Of a stretch of DNA of 64,000 bases, positions 1-8,611 are shown one piece after another. How positions within the stretch are numbered: the first letter of the stretch is position 1; every line of letters starts with the position of its first letter. The notes under the pieces were generated by a model. That model did not search any database. It was not told the origin of the DNA and worked only from the letters and a program-made list of their open reading frames with translations. The DNA comes from Aurantiacibacter gangjinensis (GTDB lineage Bacteria > Pseudomonadota > Alphaproteobacteria > Sphingomonadales > Sphingomonadaceae): the NCBI RefSeq assembly GCF_001886695.1, contig NZ_CP018097.1, forward strand, positions 186,001 through 250,000. Direction: 5' to 3'. Made by a program: the position numbers and the translations under genes.

Positions 1-852
1 CGATCCGCCATTCCCATCGGGCACGGCATCCAGCAGGCGCATATCGGCTCGCGGATTGCGTCCAAAACTGATGATCTTCGCGCCCAGCGTTTCGGCAGCG
101 GCGCGCAGGCGCGGCGTCCATTCGAGGTCTGCCGGGATCACGGCGGTGCCGCCCGGCTCCAGCCCTTCGAAGATCTCCGCCTTGGCGTCGGCGATCGCCT
201 CCATGCTGCCGAGGTTCTCGATATGGGCGGGCGCAAGCGTAGTGATGACGGCGACGTGCGGGCGGACCTGCCCGGTCAGGCCGCGAATTTCGTTCGCATG
301 GTTCATACCCATCTCGAACACACCGAACTTGCTGCGCGCGGCCATGCGAGAGAGGCTTAGCGGCACGCCGACATGGTTGTTATAGCTGCGCACGCTGCGA
401 TGCGCCGCGCCTCTGCCGGCGCGCTCCAGCGCGGTGAAGATGGCTTCCTTCACGCCCGTCTTGCCGACCGATCCTGTGACACCGACAATGCGTGCCGAAA
501 CCCGCTGGCGCGCCGCCTTGGCGAGCGCATGCAATGCGGCGGTGGTGTCGGCGACGCGGACGTGCGGGTAGTCCACCTCGCGGTCGGTGATGGCGGCCGC
601 CGCGCCATTGGCGAAGGCTGCATCGAGGAAGCGATGGCCGTCCATCGCTTCGCCTTTCAGCGCTACAAACAGGTCGCCCGAGCGCACATCGCGGCTGTCC
701 ATTTCGACGCCGCTAACCTGAAATTCACCATAAGCGGTCCCACCTGTCGCGGCCGCGATCTCGGCAGACGTCCACAGGGCGAGGCGCTGCGCATCACGGT
801 CAATGCCCTTCTCGCTTCTGGGCCAACGCATGGTCTTCAGCAGCGCGCTCAT
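1..852 (-). CDS. murF: UDP-N-acetylmuramoyl-tripeptide--D-alanyl-D-alanine ligase MurF, N-terminal part
   Basis: Cytoplasmic Mur ligase that adds D-Ala-D-Ala to UDP-MurNAc-tripeptide, the last soluble step of peptidoglycan precursor synthesis. Translating the minus strand from base 852 gives 284 uninterrupted codons to the window edge. Visible are the Mur N-terminal domain (MDSRDVRSGDLFVALKGE near residues 51-68), the ATP loop GVTGSVGKTG at 124-133 and the central motif EMGMNHANEI. The ATG overlaps the murE stop as ATGA, which fixes the start and implies translational coupling. It is the sixth gene of the mraZ-rsmH-ftsL-ftsI-murE-murF run. The C-terminal domain lies beyond base 1, so the gene is cut by the window, not broken. 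Confidence 0.95.
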   Translation of the reverse strand, partial: MSALLKTMRWPRSEKGIDRDAQRLALWTSAEIAAATGGTAYGEFQVSGVEMDSRDVRSGDLFVALKGEAMDGHRFLDAAFANGAAAAITDREVDYPHVRVADTTAALHALAKAARQRVSARIVGVTGSVGKTGVKEAIFTALERAGRGAAHRSVRSYNNHVGVPLSLSRMAARSKFGVFEMGMNHANEIRGLTGQVRPHVAVITTLAPAHIENLGSMEAIADAKAEIFEGLEPGGTAVIPADLEWTPRLRAAAETLGAKIISFGRNPRADMRLLDAVPDGNGGS

Positions 853-2327
853 GCTGCGCCCCCGCCTTGCGCGATCTCGGCAGCGCATTCGCGCGCCACG
901 GTCACATCATCGAAAGGCAGCACCCGCATATCGTCCCCTGATCCCACGATCTGTCCTTGTTCGTGTCCCTTGCCCGCGACCAGCACGATGTCGTCTTTGC
1001 CCGCTTCGGCGATGGCGGCGGCGATGGCCTCGCGCCGCCCGCCGATATTGCGTGCCATGGTGCCTGCACCCAGCATTACCTCGTCGCGGATGGCGGCAGC
1101 ATCCTCGCCGCGCGGATTGTCATCGGTGACGATCACCAGCTCGCTGCCCTTGGCCGCCGCTTCGCCCATCGGCGCGCGCTTGCCCTTGTCGCGATCTCCG
1201 CCCGCACCGAACACGGTGATGAGCCGCCCCGAGACATGCGGACGCAGCGCGGCAATGGCAGCGGCCAGCGCGTCGGGCGTGTGCGCGTAATCGATATAAA
1301 CCGGCGCGCCCTTGGTGGAGATGACGGCACGCTCCAGCCGACCGCGAACGGGCTGCAGCCGCGCTACGGCATCGAACACCTGTGCAGGCGGCGTGCCGGT
1401 GGCGAGCACCAGCCCGGCTGCCGTCAGCGCATTGGCGACCTGGTAGGCGCCGATCAGCGGCAGGCGGATGGCGTAGGCATGGCCTGCATGGACGATCTTC
1501 AATTCCTGCCCCAGCGGACTGGGCGTCCGGGCGATCAGTTCGATGCCCTTGCCCTTTTCGCCGACGGTAAAAATCTTGAGACCGCGATCTTTCGCCACAT
1601 CCACGGCGCGCTGCGACCATTCATCGTCGGCCCAGATTACCGCCGTGCCATCGTCGTCCACCACTTCGGTGAACAGGCGCATCTTGGCGGCGAAATAGTC
1701 CTCCATCCCGTCATGGTAATCGAGATGGTCGCGGCTAAGATTGGTGAAGCCTCCCGCATGCACGGGCAGGCCCTCGTTGCGGAACTGCGAGAGGCCGTGG
1801 CTGGACGCCTCGTAGGCGACATGCGTCACGCCCTCGCGGCACAGCCCGCTCATATTCGACAGGAAGGTGACGATATCGGGCGTGGTCAGCCCGGTGGAAA
1901 CGCTTTCGTCGGGTGTGGTGACGCCCAGCGTGCCGATGCTGGCGGCCCGTTCTCCGCACATGCGCCAGATCTGGCGCGTCATCTCGACCGTGGAGGTCTT
2001 GCCGTTGGTGCCTGTCACGGCCACCACGGTGGACGGCGTGGGCCGGTAATAGAGCGCAGCGAGGTCGGCAAAGGCCCGGCGCGGCTCGGCATCGGCCAGA
2101 TGCAGCGCGCCTTCGACGCGGGCTTCGGGCCGCGCGACGACGGCTACCGCGCCGCTGGCGATGGCAGCGTCGATAAAGTCCTCGCCATTCACCTTCGTGC
2201 CCTGGAACGCGCCGAACACATTGCCGGGCGCGACCTTGCGGTGATCGATGGCGAAGCCGAAGATCCCGGTCTGGCCGGCATCGCCAGCATCCATGCCCAT
2301 GGCGGCGGCAAGTTCGGAAAGGCGCAT
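849..2327 (-). CDS. murE: UDP-N-acetylmuramoylalanyl-D-glutamate--2,6-diaminopimelate ligase MurE
   Basis: Adds the third stem-peptide residue to UDP-MurNAc-L-Ala-D-Glu in the cytoplasm. The product is 492 residues, normal for MurE. The ATP loop VTGTNGKTST sits at about 104-113, and DDNPRGED in the C-terminal domain is the DNPR signature of meso-diaminopimelate-adding enzymes, as expected for a Gram-negative. The ATG at 2327 shares its A with the ftsI stop (TGATG), so I chose it over an upstream alternative that would run 41 low-quality residues into ftsI. The stop overlaps the murF start by four bases. Confidence 0.97.
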   Translation of the reverse strand: MRLSELAAAMGMDAGDAGQTGIFGFAIDHRKVAPGNVFGAFQGTKVNGEDFIDAAIASGAVAVVARPEARVEGALHLADAEPRRAFADLAALYYRPTPSTVVAVTGTNGKTSTVEMTRQIWRMCGERAASIGTLGVTTPDESVSTGLTTPDIVTFLSNMSGLCREGVTHVAYEASSHGLSQFRNEGLPVHAGGFTNLSRDHLDYHDGMEDYFAAKMRLFTEVVDDDGTAVIWADDEWSQRAVDVAKDRGLKIFTVGEKGKGIELIARTPSPLGQELKIVHAGHAYAIRLPLIGAYQVANALTAAGLVLATGTPPAQVFDAVARLQPVRGRLERAVISTKGAPVYIDYAHTPDALAAAIAALRPHVSGRLITVFGAGGDRDKGKRAPMGEAAAKGSELVIVTDDNPRGEDAAAIRDEVMLGAGTMARNIGGRREAIAAAIAEAGKDDIVLVAGKGHEQGQIVGSGDDMRVLPFDDVTVARECAAEIAQGGGAA

Positions 2328-4087
2328 CAGTGGTCTCCCACAAGCGGGCGAAGGTCGGTCAGATCGATATCGCGGTCGGCATCGGGCAGCACGCCCAGTT
2401 GCGGCCCGATACGGGGAACGAGGCGGCGCACGATCGGTGCCGCATTCCACGCAGCCGTGCGCTGGTAGGAGCTGGCGACGGTGCCCTGCGGCTCGTCCAG
2501 CATGGTGATGATCACGTAGCGCGGATTGTCCATCGGGAAAGCCGCGGCGAATGTGGAAACAAGCGTCGTGCGGCGATAGCCGCCCACGCCCGGCTTTTCC
2601 GCGCTGCCCGTCTTGCCGCCGACGCGAAAACCCGGCGCATCGGCATTGCGGCCCGTGCCATAGACAGCGATCATCCGCAGCAGCTGGTTCATGCGGGCGC
2701 TGGTGCTGGCGCGGAATACGCGGCGGCCACGCGGTGCCTCGCCCGCTTCCAGCCTGCGCAACGTCGCCGGACGCCAGATGCCGCCATTGACCATGGCTGC
2801 ATAAGCGCTCGCCAGATGCAGCGGCGTGACCGATACGCCGTGGCCGTAGCCCACCGTAATCGCTCGGATGCGCGACCAGTCGCCCGAGGGCCAGATCGGA
2901 TGGCCGCGCGCTGGCAGCTCGATATAAGGACGCTCGTTCATGCCGAGCTCGATCATGTAATCGCGCAGCGTCTCCGCCCCTAGTTCGTCGACGATATGAC
3001 CGGTGACGACGTTGGAGGAATGGATCAGCATTTCCGGCGCATTCAGGCTGTCGCCCATGGCATGGCTGTCGCGCACCATGTGGCCCTGCACCTCGTAGGG
3101 TGTCGCGCTGTAGCGGCGCGCAAGATTGGTGATCGAACCGCTATCGATGGCAGCGGCCACGGCCAGCGGCTTGAAGGTCGAGCCAAGCTCGTAAACCTGG
3201 TTGGTCACGCGGTTGAAGGCAGGCGCGGTGATGCCGCGATCATGCTGCTCCTGCGTCACGCGAACATCGCTGGTCTGCACATCGTTGGGATCGAATTCTG
3301 GCAGGCTGGCCATGGCCATGATCTCGCCCGTGTCCACGTCCAGCACGATCCCAGCGGCGCCCACGGCGTTCACCGCCAGCATGCCGCTGCGCAGCTCGTC
3401 TTCCAGCGCACCCTGCACGCGCATGTCGATGGATAGCGCCACCGGCTCGCCGCGCGCATTGGGGTCGAGCAGCTGCTCGTCCAGCACCTGCTCCATGCCC
3501 ACGCGGCCATGCCCGTCTGCCGCAACATAGCCCAGCACGTGGGCAGCGAGCGATCCTTGCGGATAATGGCGATCCGTCTCACGCGGGAGTTCCAGCGCCA
3601 GCTCGCCGATGCCGATCACGCGGTTGGCATCTTCCGGCAAGACGCGGCGGCGCAGATAGCCGGGACGGCCGGATTCCAGTCGCTGGGTGACTTCATACGT
3701 GTCGATATCGGGAAAGATGTCGCGCAATTCGGCAGCGATTTCCGCCGCGGGACGCACCAGCGGGGGGCCGCCATCGCCGCCCTCTGCCATCGCAGCGGGA
3801 TTGTACCATAGCGCATAGGCCGGGAAGGCGCGGGCCAGCGGCACGCCGTTGCGGTCAGTGATCTCGCCACGCGGCGGCAGCAGCCGGTCGGCCATGCTGG
3901 CGCGTTCGCGCGCAGGCTCCACCGTGCCGATCCACGCGATGCGTGTCATCGCAGCGCCCGCCAGCAAAACGAAAGCGAGCACGATCAGCAGCAGGCGCAG
4001 CCGCGCCACCAGCAGCGCGCGGCGCCGATGGTCGAACCGCCCTGCCGGGCCGGATATGGTCATGCGCTGGGCGGCAAGCGTGTTCAC
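2327..4087 (-). CDS. ftsI: Peptidoglycan D,D-transpeptidase FtsI (PBP3)
   Basis: Septal class B penicillin-binding protein that cross-links peptidoglycan at the divisome in the periplasm. Taking the GTG at 4087, which overlaps the ftsL stop as GTGA, gives 586 residues; ATG 4063 is the alternative. One membrane anchor lies at about 30-47, followed by the pedestal domain (PPRGEITDRNG near 71-81). The transpeptidase motifs are complete: STFK at 303-306 with the nucleophilic Ser303, SSN at 357-359 and KTG at 492-494. The gene is sandwiched without gaps between ftsL and murE. A much longer open frame continues upstream but is only the shadow of ftsL. Confidence 0.96.
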   Translation of the reverse strand: MNTLAAQRMTISGPAGRFDHRRRALLVARLRLLLIVLAFVLLAGAAMTRIAWIGTVEPARERASMADRLLPPRGEITDRNGVPLARAFPAYALWYNPAAMAEGGDGGPPLVRPAAEIAAELRDIFPDIDTYEVTQRLESGRPGYLRRRVLPEDANRVIGIGELALELPRETDRHYPQGSLAAHVLGYVAADGHGRVGMEQVLDEQLLDPNARGEPVALSIDMRVQGALEDELRSGMLAVNAVGAAGIVLDVDTGEIMAMASLPEFDPNDVQTSDVRVTQEQHDRGITAPAFNRVTNQVYELGSTFKPLAVAAAIDSGSITNLARRYSATPYEVQGHMVRDSHAMGDSLNAPEMLIHSSNVVTGHIVDELGAETLRDYMIELGMNERPYIELPARGHPIWPSGDWSRIRAITVGYGHGVSVTPLHLASAYAAMVNGGIWRPATLRRLEAGEAPRGRRVFRASTSARMNQLLRMIAVYGTGRNADAPGFRVGGKTGSAEKPGVGGYRRTTLVSTFAAAFPMDNPRYVIITMLDEPQGTVASSYQRTAAWNAAPIVRRLVPRIGPQLGVLPDADRDIDLTDLRPLVGDH

Positions 4088-4611
4088 CGGGCGCCGGCCT
4101 CCACCAATGCGACACGGGTGACGCCGGACATCGGCACGCGCAGCGGACCCGGCGTAAGCGTGACGGCAAGGCCGCGCTCGTCCGGATCGTCGCCTGCCAG
4201 CACGGCCTCGTCTATCGGGCGGCCTGTCAGCGGAGAGCGCAGCTCGGGGAACTCGGGCACGCCTTCCTCGCTCGTCATTCCGGCCAGCAGGATCGGCGCA
4301 GGCGCATCTGCACTGCGCGGCGTACCGAAGGCTGCCAGCTGCATCGGGCCTTCGACGAATTGCGAGGCTTCGGGCGCCTGGAAGCCGAAATCGACACGGT
4401 TCCACGCGGCCAGCTGCACCTGGTTGGCGCGGGTCAGGAATTCGGTCTCCAGCAGCAGGTTCTGCTGCTCCAGCTCCACGATAGCCTGTTCCGCGCGCAC
4501 GACGTCGGCATGCACGGAATTCACCTTAACATGCAGCACGGCATAAAGCGCAAGGCAGATGCCTATCGCGGCAAGCCAGCCCATGCGGCGGATGCGGGCC
4601 TGATGTGTCAT
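4084..4611 (-). CDS. ftsL: Cell division protein FtsL
   Basis: Bitopic divisome protein of 175 residues. A short cytoplasmic tail is followed by one transmembrane helix (about 11-27, [17 protein letters not shown]) and a heptad-rich stretch (about 30-60, [20 protein letters not shown]) fitting the FtsL coiled coil, with a low-complexity acidic C-terminus longer than in the Escherichia coli protein. FtsL sequences are poorly conserved, so the name rests mainly on topology and on position between rsmH and ftsI. Both ends overlap the neighbours by four bases. Confidence 0.85.
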   Translation of the reverse strand: MTHQARIRRMGWLAAIGICLALYAVLHVKVNSVHADVVRAEQAIVELEQQNLLLETEFLTRANQVQLAAWNRVDFGFQAPEASQFVEGPMQLAAFGTPRSADAPAPILLAGMTSEEGVPEFPELRSPLTGRPIDEAVLAGDDPDERGLAVTLTPGPLRVPMSGVTRVALVEAGAR

Positions 4612-5576
4612 GCGGCGTCCTTTCGGGCTGGGGCGTCGGTGCGGACGGCACCGCGCAGGGTGGAGGAACGGGCGCGCGGATTGCGCGCGATCTCGGCGGC
4701 GGATGGCCGGATGGCCTTGGTCAGGTGCCCGAAGCGCGGGAGGGGAAGTTCTTGCACTTCGGGCAGGTGGCGTGATGCGCGGGGGTTTGCATTCGCGGCA
4801 TCACGCAGGAAAGTCTTCACGATACGGTCTTCCAGCGAGTGGAAGGACACGACAGCCAGCCGGCCTCCTGTTTTCAGCAGCGTTTCGGCAGCGAAAAGGC
4901 CTTCGCGAAGCTCGTCCAGCTCGCCATTCACGTGGATGCGGATAGCCTGGAAGCTGCGGGTGGCGGGGTCTTTCTTGTCGCCGGGACGATGCCCCAGCGC
5001 CTTGCGCACGATTTCGGCCAGCTCGCCCGTCGTGATCAGCGGGCGCGCGGCAACGATGGCGCGGGCGACGCGGCGCGACTGGCGCTCCTCGCCATACTGG
5101 TAGAGCACATCGGCAATGTCCTTTTCCGCCGCCTCGTTCACGAAATCGGCGGCATTGGGGCCGGACTGGCTCATCGTCATATCGAGCGGGCCGTTGCTGC
5201 TGAAGGCAAAGCCGCGCTCGGCCTGGTCCAGCTGCATGGAGGACACGCCGATATCCATGGCGATGCCGTCGACCTGCGCGATCCCGGCCTCGGCCATGCC
5301 CGCCACCATTTCGGAGAACCGGCGGTGGTGCAGCACGAGGCGCGGCGGATTTTCGCGGGTTTCGGGCCACTCACGCCCTGCCGCAATCGCGTCGGGATCG
5401 CGGTCGAAGGCATGCACGGTCGCGCCTGCATCGAGGATGGCACGGGTATAGCCGCCCGCGCCAAACGTCGCGTCCACCACGACATCGCCGGGGCGGATCG
5501 CCAGCGTTTCGATCACTTCATCAAGCAGTACGGGGATATGGGGCTGCGGCCTGTCCTGAGCTTGTCGAAGGGTCAT
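4608..5576 (-). CDS. rsmH: 16S rRNA (cytosine(1402)-N(4))-methyltransferase RsmH
   Basis: SAM-dependent methyltransferase acting on C1402 of 16S rRNA. The product is 322 residues. The SAM site [17 protein letters not shown] starts at about 32, and the FDRDPDAI and [11 protein letters not shown] segments typical of MraW follow; the C-terminus carries [11 protein letters not shown]. The ATG at 5576 overlaps the mraZ stop as ATGA. The first ten residues ([10 protein letters not shown]) are encoded by a copy of a dispersed genomic palindrome, so the extreme N-terminus looks acquired; the conserved part starts at HIPVLLDE. Confidence 0.96.
   Translation of the reverse strand: MTLRQAQDRPQPHIPVLLDEVIETLAIRPGDVVVDATFGAGGYTRAILDAGATVHAFDRDPDAIAAGREWPETRENPPRLVLHHRRFSEMVAGMAEAGIAQVDGIAMDIGVSSMQLDQAERGFAFSSNGPLDMTMSQSGPNAADFVNEAAEKDIADVLYQYGEERQSRRVARAIVAARPLITTGELAEIVRKALGHRPGDKKDPATRSFQAIRIHVNGELDELREGLFAAETLLKTGGRLAVVSFHSLEDRIVKTFLRDAANANPRASRHLPEVQELPLPRFGHLTKAIRPSAAEIARNPRARSSTLRGAVRTDAPARKDAA
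5550..5571. repeat. Dispersed sphingomonad palindrome fragment inside the 5' end of rsmH
   Basis: A 22-base stretch with core CTGAGCTTGTCGAAGG. The same core recurs, directly or inverted, at 11785-11811 and 11841-11868, with a degenerate copy at 12761-12785. Here it lies in frame within rsmH codons 2-9. This repeat family is, to my knowledge, widespread in Sphingomonadales genomes; copy number cannot be judged from one window. Confidence 0.75.
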
Positions 5577-6082
5577 TTGCCCTTCCCCTTCGCCGCCGCC
5601 TTGGCGCGCGCTTCTTCTGCGAAAGCCACGCACAATTCGTAGCGATCCTCCCACGCGCCGCCCATCGTGCCGAGCTGGTCGAGATCCCACATGGTGATGA
5701 AAGTGCCGGTGCCGAGGAAACAGATATTGTCGCCGATCCCGCCGACCTTGCAGTAGCGCGGAGGCAGGATGAAACGGCCGCTTCCGTCGAAGGGCACTTC
5801 GTGGTGAGCATAGAGCTGCATCGCGCGCATATCGCGGTCGAAATCCTGGTCCCGGCGAACGGCGTTCTCTTCCTCGCGGTCGAGGATGTCCTCGAACTGG
5901 TCCACCTTCGACAGGCCGAAAGCGGCAAGGCAGGGGTATTTGTGGTGCTTGGTTACGCACAGCACCTTGTCATCGCCCAGAGCCACGAAGGTCTTGCGGA
6001 ACAGCGGAGGCAGCACGAAGCGATCCTTTTCGCCGCGAAGCGAAAAGCCCTCTCCCCGATACTGCGTTGGCTGCTGCGCCAC
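5573..6082 (-). CDS. mraZ: Transcriptional regulator and division cluster protein MraZ
   Basis: AbrB-fold DNA-binding protein that represses the division and cell wall operon it heads. The product is 169 residues with the two expected half-domains: [10 protein letters not shown] near 17-26 and [10 protein letters not shown] in the second repeat, each with the conserved D-x-x-R type core. The C-terminus is a Lys/Ala-rich tail (KAAAKGKGK). The start is GTG at 6082, preceded by a purine-rich site (GGAAGGG on the coding strand, about ten bases upstream). Four regularly spaced GGGA boxes lie about 140-175 bases upstream and are the probable target of MraZ itself. Confidence 0.95.
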   Translation of the reverse strand: MAQQPTQYRGEGFSLRGEKDRFVLPPLFRKTFVALGDDKVLCVTKHHKYPCLAAFGLSKVDQFEDILDREEENAVRRDQDFDRDMRAMQLYAHHEVPFDGSGRFILPPRYCKVGGIGDNICFLGTGTFITMWDLDQLGTMGGAWEDRYELCVAFAEEARAKAAAKGKGK

Positions 6083-6223
6083 TGTCGCCGATCCCTTCCC
6101 CGGTGCTCTGCAGACACAGCTTCCCCGCTGCGAGCCGCGCGGGAGCGCGGCCCGGTCGCACCACAGGGATGCGCAGCACGGGCTATGTGTCCGATGTCAT
6201 TGCTCGATAACGCGAGCGGGCGC

Positions 6224-6257
6224 GGGATGGAAGGGGAAATTACGGGAAATTGTGGGA
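6224..6257 (+). promoter_or_regulatory. Candidate MraZ-box array (four GGGA boxes, 10-base period)
   Basis: GGGA occurs at 6224-6227, 6234-6237, 6244-6247 and 6254-6257, exactly ten bases apart; the preceding bases are C, G, C and T. Escherichia coli MraZ is known to bind direct TGGGN repeats separated by five bases, which is the same period. The boxes read on the strand opposite to mraZ and lie upstream of its start. Binding is inferred. Confidence 0.7.
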
Positions 6258-6289
6258 GAAGCGCGTAACCCGCTGATTTTCAAGGCTTG

Positions 6290-7150
6290 CTAATGCGCGT
6301 GGTGATGCTCTCCATGATCATCGCTCTCATCGGTATTTGCCTGATTTTGCACCGAATCCGGTAGCGTGTCCCGGTTTTCGACGGTGAATTCCCGTGAAAT
6401 CCCCAAACCGTAGGAAACAAGGCCGGATACCAGCCGTGCGGCATCGTGACGGGGTCCACTGACATCGAGAATCGCGGCATCGGCAATAATGGTCACTGCG
6501 CCCTCGCCGACAGCGCAGCGCGCCACCAATCCCCGTGCAGCCAGCTCGCACACGGTCTCGCCAGCATCGAGCGCGACGAGTTCGCCCGGCAGGTTCACCG
6601 GCAGGTCCACTCCCGCAAATTCCCGCACCTGGAAGCCTTCACGCTGATCCTCGACATAGCGCAGCTCCAACGACCAGCGCGCGAGGATCGGGGAAAGCAC
6701 CACCGTGTCCTGCGGGCGACGGCGATCGCCGATATGAAAGCGCGAATGGCTCGTCATCACCGGGTCGGCAAACAGCAGTAGACGCCCGCCTGCGCGCACC
6801 CATTCGTCCAGCGCGACGTTCTCTTCGCCCGATAGCCCGCGCGGCTGCGCCATCAGCAGGTAGTCGTGGTTCGCCAGCGTCTCTGCAGAAAGGTAATCGA
6901 GAGGGGCTAGCGCGAAGTCCCGCTCCAGCAGCGCGCGCGCCCAGTGCGGCTGCGCTTCGCCTGACAAAAGCTCGTCCAGACCCGCAGCCTCGCCCCAATA
7001 GAGCGGGATCGTGCCCATCAGCGCGAGATATGGGCGCGGTTCTTCGGGCGCGTGAAGCGATACATCGACTTGCGCTTGGACAGCCGCCGGGAGGCCAGCG
7101 GTCGACAAAGCCAAAGCGGCGGCGGCGGCCGCCCTACTGTAGCTGCGCAT
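6290..7150 (-). CDS. Exported protein with a GldG/DUF4350-like domain and a His-rich tail
   Basis: I cannot assign a function. The protein (286 residues from ATG 7150; ATG 7171 adds seven) starts with a Sec signal peptide ending near GLPAAVQAQ. The mature part reads like the glutamine-amidotransferase-like fold of GldG/DUF4350 proteins: an ALMGTIPLYWGEA strand-loop, a segment with DYLLMAQPRGLSGEENVALDEWVRAGGRLLLFADP typical of that fold, then a second alpha/beta half. The C-terminus EHHHAH is a likely metal-binding tail. It overlaps the gene upstream (7134-7496) on the same strand, which suggests joint expression. Confidence 0.6.
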   Translation of the reverse strand: MRSYSRAAAAAALALSTAGLPAAVQAQVDVSLHAPEEPRPYLALMGTIPLYWGEAAGLDELLSGEAQPHWARALLERDFALAPLDYLSAETLANHDYLLMAQPRGLSGEENVALDEWVRAGGRLLLFADPVMTSHSRFHIGDRRRPQDTVVLSPILARWSLELRYVEDQREGFQVREFAGVDLPVNLPGELVALDAGETVCELAARGLVARCAVGEGAVTIIADAAILDVSGPRHDAARLVSGLVSYGLGISREFTVENRDTLPDSVQNQANTDESDDHGEHHHAH

Positions 7151-7496
7151 TGGAAACCGGTGGCGGAACATCGTCTTCGGCGTTCGGCGTGGCAGCGGTG
7201 GGCGACGGCGTCGGCTCTGCCGGCAATTCGGGCGCTACACCGGCCTCTGCCAGCGGATCGCGCGGTGTCGCAACGTCGCTCGGCTCGGTCGTTGGCGCGG
7301 CTTCGGGCACCGCAGCCTCCTGCGTCAGCTGGGCGCGGCTGGAAATGGCATCGGCCAACCCGACCAGAAGCACCATGGCGGCAATGCCCAGCAGCCCGAC
7401 CTGCAGGCGCTGAAAACGCTCCGCCCGCGTTCCGGCCAGCGGGGCAGGCTCGCTATCGGGCTTGGGAGCGAAAAAGACGCGCGGGTCGAAGGCCAT
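7134..7496 (-). CDS. Single-pass membrane protein of unknown function
   Basis: A 120-residue protein not recognised as a known family. A cytoplasmic N-terminus (about 1-30) is followed by one hydrophobic helix (about 32-51, VGLLGIAAMVLLVGLADAI) and a Pro/Ala/Glu/Thr-rich, probably disordered tail facing the periplasm. It lies 17 bases downstream of cysK and overlaps the exported protein downstream, so the three may share a transcript. Coding status is supported by the ATG, the clear helix and codon use like the neighbours. Confidence 0.65.
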   Translation of the reverse strand: MAFDPRVFFAPKPDSEPAPLAGTRAERFQRLQVGLLGIAAMVLLVGLADAISSRAQLTQEAAVPEAAPTTEPSDVATPRDPLAEAGVAPELPAEPTPSPTAATPNAEDDVPPPVSNAQLQ

Positions 7497-7513
7497 GCCG
7501 CCTCATAGCCCGC

Positions 7514-8527
7514 TTAGTCTGAACCTAGCCAGTCAAAAACGGGAAGACCTTTCCGGCGCAGCCATTCGGCATTGTAGAGCGTGGAGAGGTAGCGGAAGCC
7601 GGTGTCGCACAGGATGGTGGCAACGCGCGGGTCTTCCACGCCGTCTGCCACAAGCTGGCGGCCCAGCGCGATGGCACCGGCCACATTGATGCCTGCCGAA
7701 AGGCCGAGGCACATACCCTCTTCGCGCAGCAGCCTACCGACCCACTCCAGCCCTTCCTCGTCGGAAATGCGGAATTGCGTATCGATGGGCGCGCCCTCGA
7801 TATTGGCGGTGATGCGGCCTTGCCCGATACCTTCTGCGACGGAAGACCCTTCCGCTTTCAGCTCGCCATTCTCGAAATAATTGTACAGCGCCGCGCCGTG
7901 CGGATCGGTCAGCGCGATGCGCACCGCCTCGTCCTTTTCCTTCAGCCCCATGGCGACGCCCGCCAACGTGCCGCCCGTGCCGACCGCGCAGGTGAAGCCG
8001 TGCACGCGGCCTTCCATCTGTTCCCAAATCTCGGCTGCCGTGCCTTCGATATGCGCGCGGCGATTGGCGACATTGTCGAACTGGTTGGCCCAGATCGCGC
8101 CCGGCGTATCCTCCGCCAGGCGGCGGCTGGTGTGGACGAAATGGTTGGGGTCGGCGAATTTGGTGGGCGGCACCGTCACCAGTTCCGCGCCCAGCGCGCG
8201 CAGCGTCGCCATCTTCTCGCTCGACTGGTTGTCGGGCATGACGATCACGGTCTTGTAGCCCAGCGCATTGGCGACCAGCGCCAGCCCGATGCCGGTATTG
8301 CCCGCCGTGCCTTCCACCACCGTGCCGCCCGGCTGCAATTCGCCGCGCGCTTCGGCATCGCGCACGATCCACAGCGCCGCGCGATCCTTCACGCTAGCGC
8401 CGGGATTGGCGAATTCGCACTTGCCCCAGATCTCGCACCCGGCAGCCTCGCTCGGCCCTTCGAGCAGGACGAGCGGCGTATTGCCGATGAGATCGAGCGT
8501 GTTGGCGGCGACGGGCGGTTTGGTCAT
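7514..8527 (-). CDS. cysK: Cysteine synthase A (O-acetylserine sulfhydrylase family)
   Basis: PLP-dependent beta-replacement enzyme, predicted to make cysteine from O-acetylserine and sulfide. Its 337 residues fit the CysK/CBS family. NPGASVKDRAA carries the Schiff-base Lys47, and a GTGGT phosphate-binding loop lies near the middle. The substrate loop reads EGTAGNTGIGL instead of the usual TSGNTG form of classical CysK; that variant occurs in a separate clade, so the exact acyl-serine donor is less certain than the fold. The start ATG at 8527 is preceded by the repeat-rich gap that separates it from the ferredoxin gene. Confidence 0.88.
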   Translation of the reverse strand: MTKPPVAANTLDLIGNTPLVLLEGPSEAAGCEIWGKCEFANPGASVKDRAALWIVRDAEARGELQPGGTVVEGTAGNTGIGLALVANALGYKTVIVMPDNQSSEKMATLRALGAELVTVPPTKFADPNHFVHTSRRLAEDTPGAIWANQFDNVANRRAHIEGTAAEIWEQMEGRVHGFTCAVGTGGTLAGVAMGLKEKDEAVRIALTDPHGAALYNYFENGELKAEGSSVAEGIGQGRITANIEGAPIDTQFRISDEEGLEWVGRLLREEGMCLGLSAGINVAGAIALGRQLVADGVEDPRVATILCDTGFRYLSTLYNAEWLRRKGLPVFDWLGSD

Positions 8528-8611
8528 GCCGCGTCAATTAGGTTCTGGCGCAACCAAGCGCAATGCGGGGATGGTCGAGGGGTGGAAAGATGGAATTGCA
8601 GAACGGCGAAG

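Noticed and set aside
957-2468. 503-codon open frame on the plus strand opposite murE
   Set aside because: murE on the minus strand has complete Mur ligase motifs; the plus-strand frame shows only GC-rich shadow composition.
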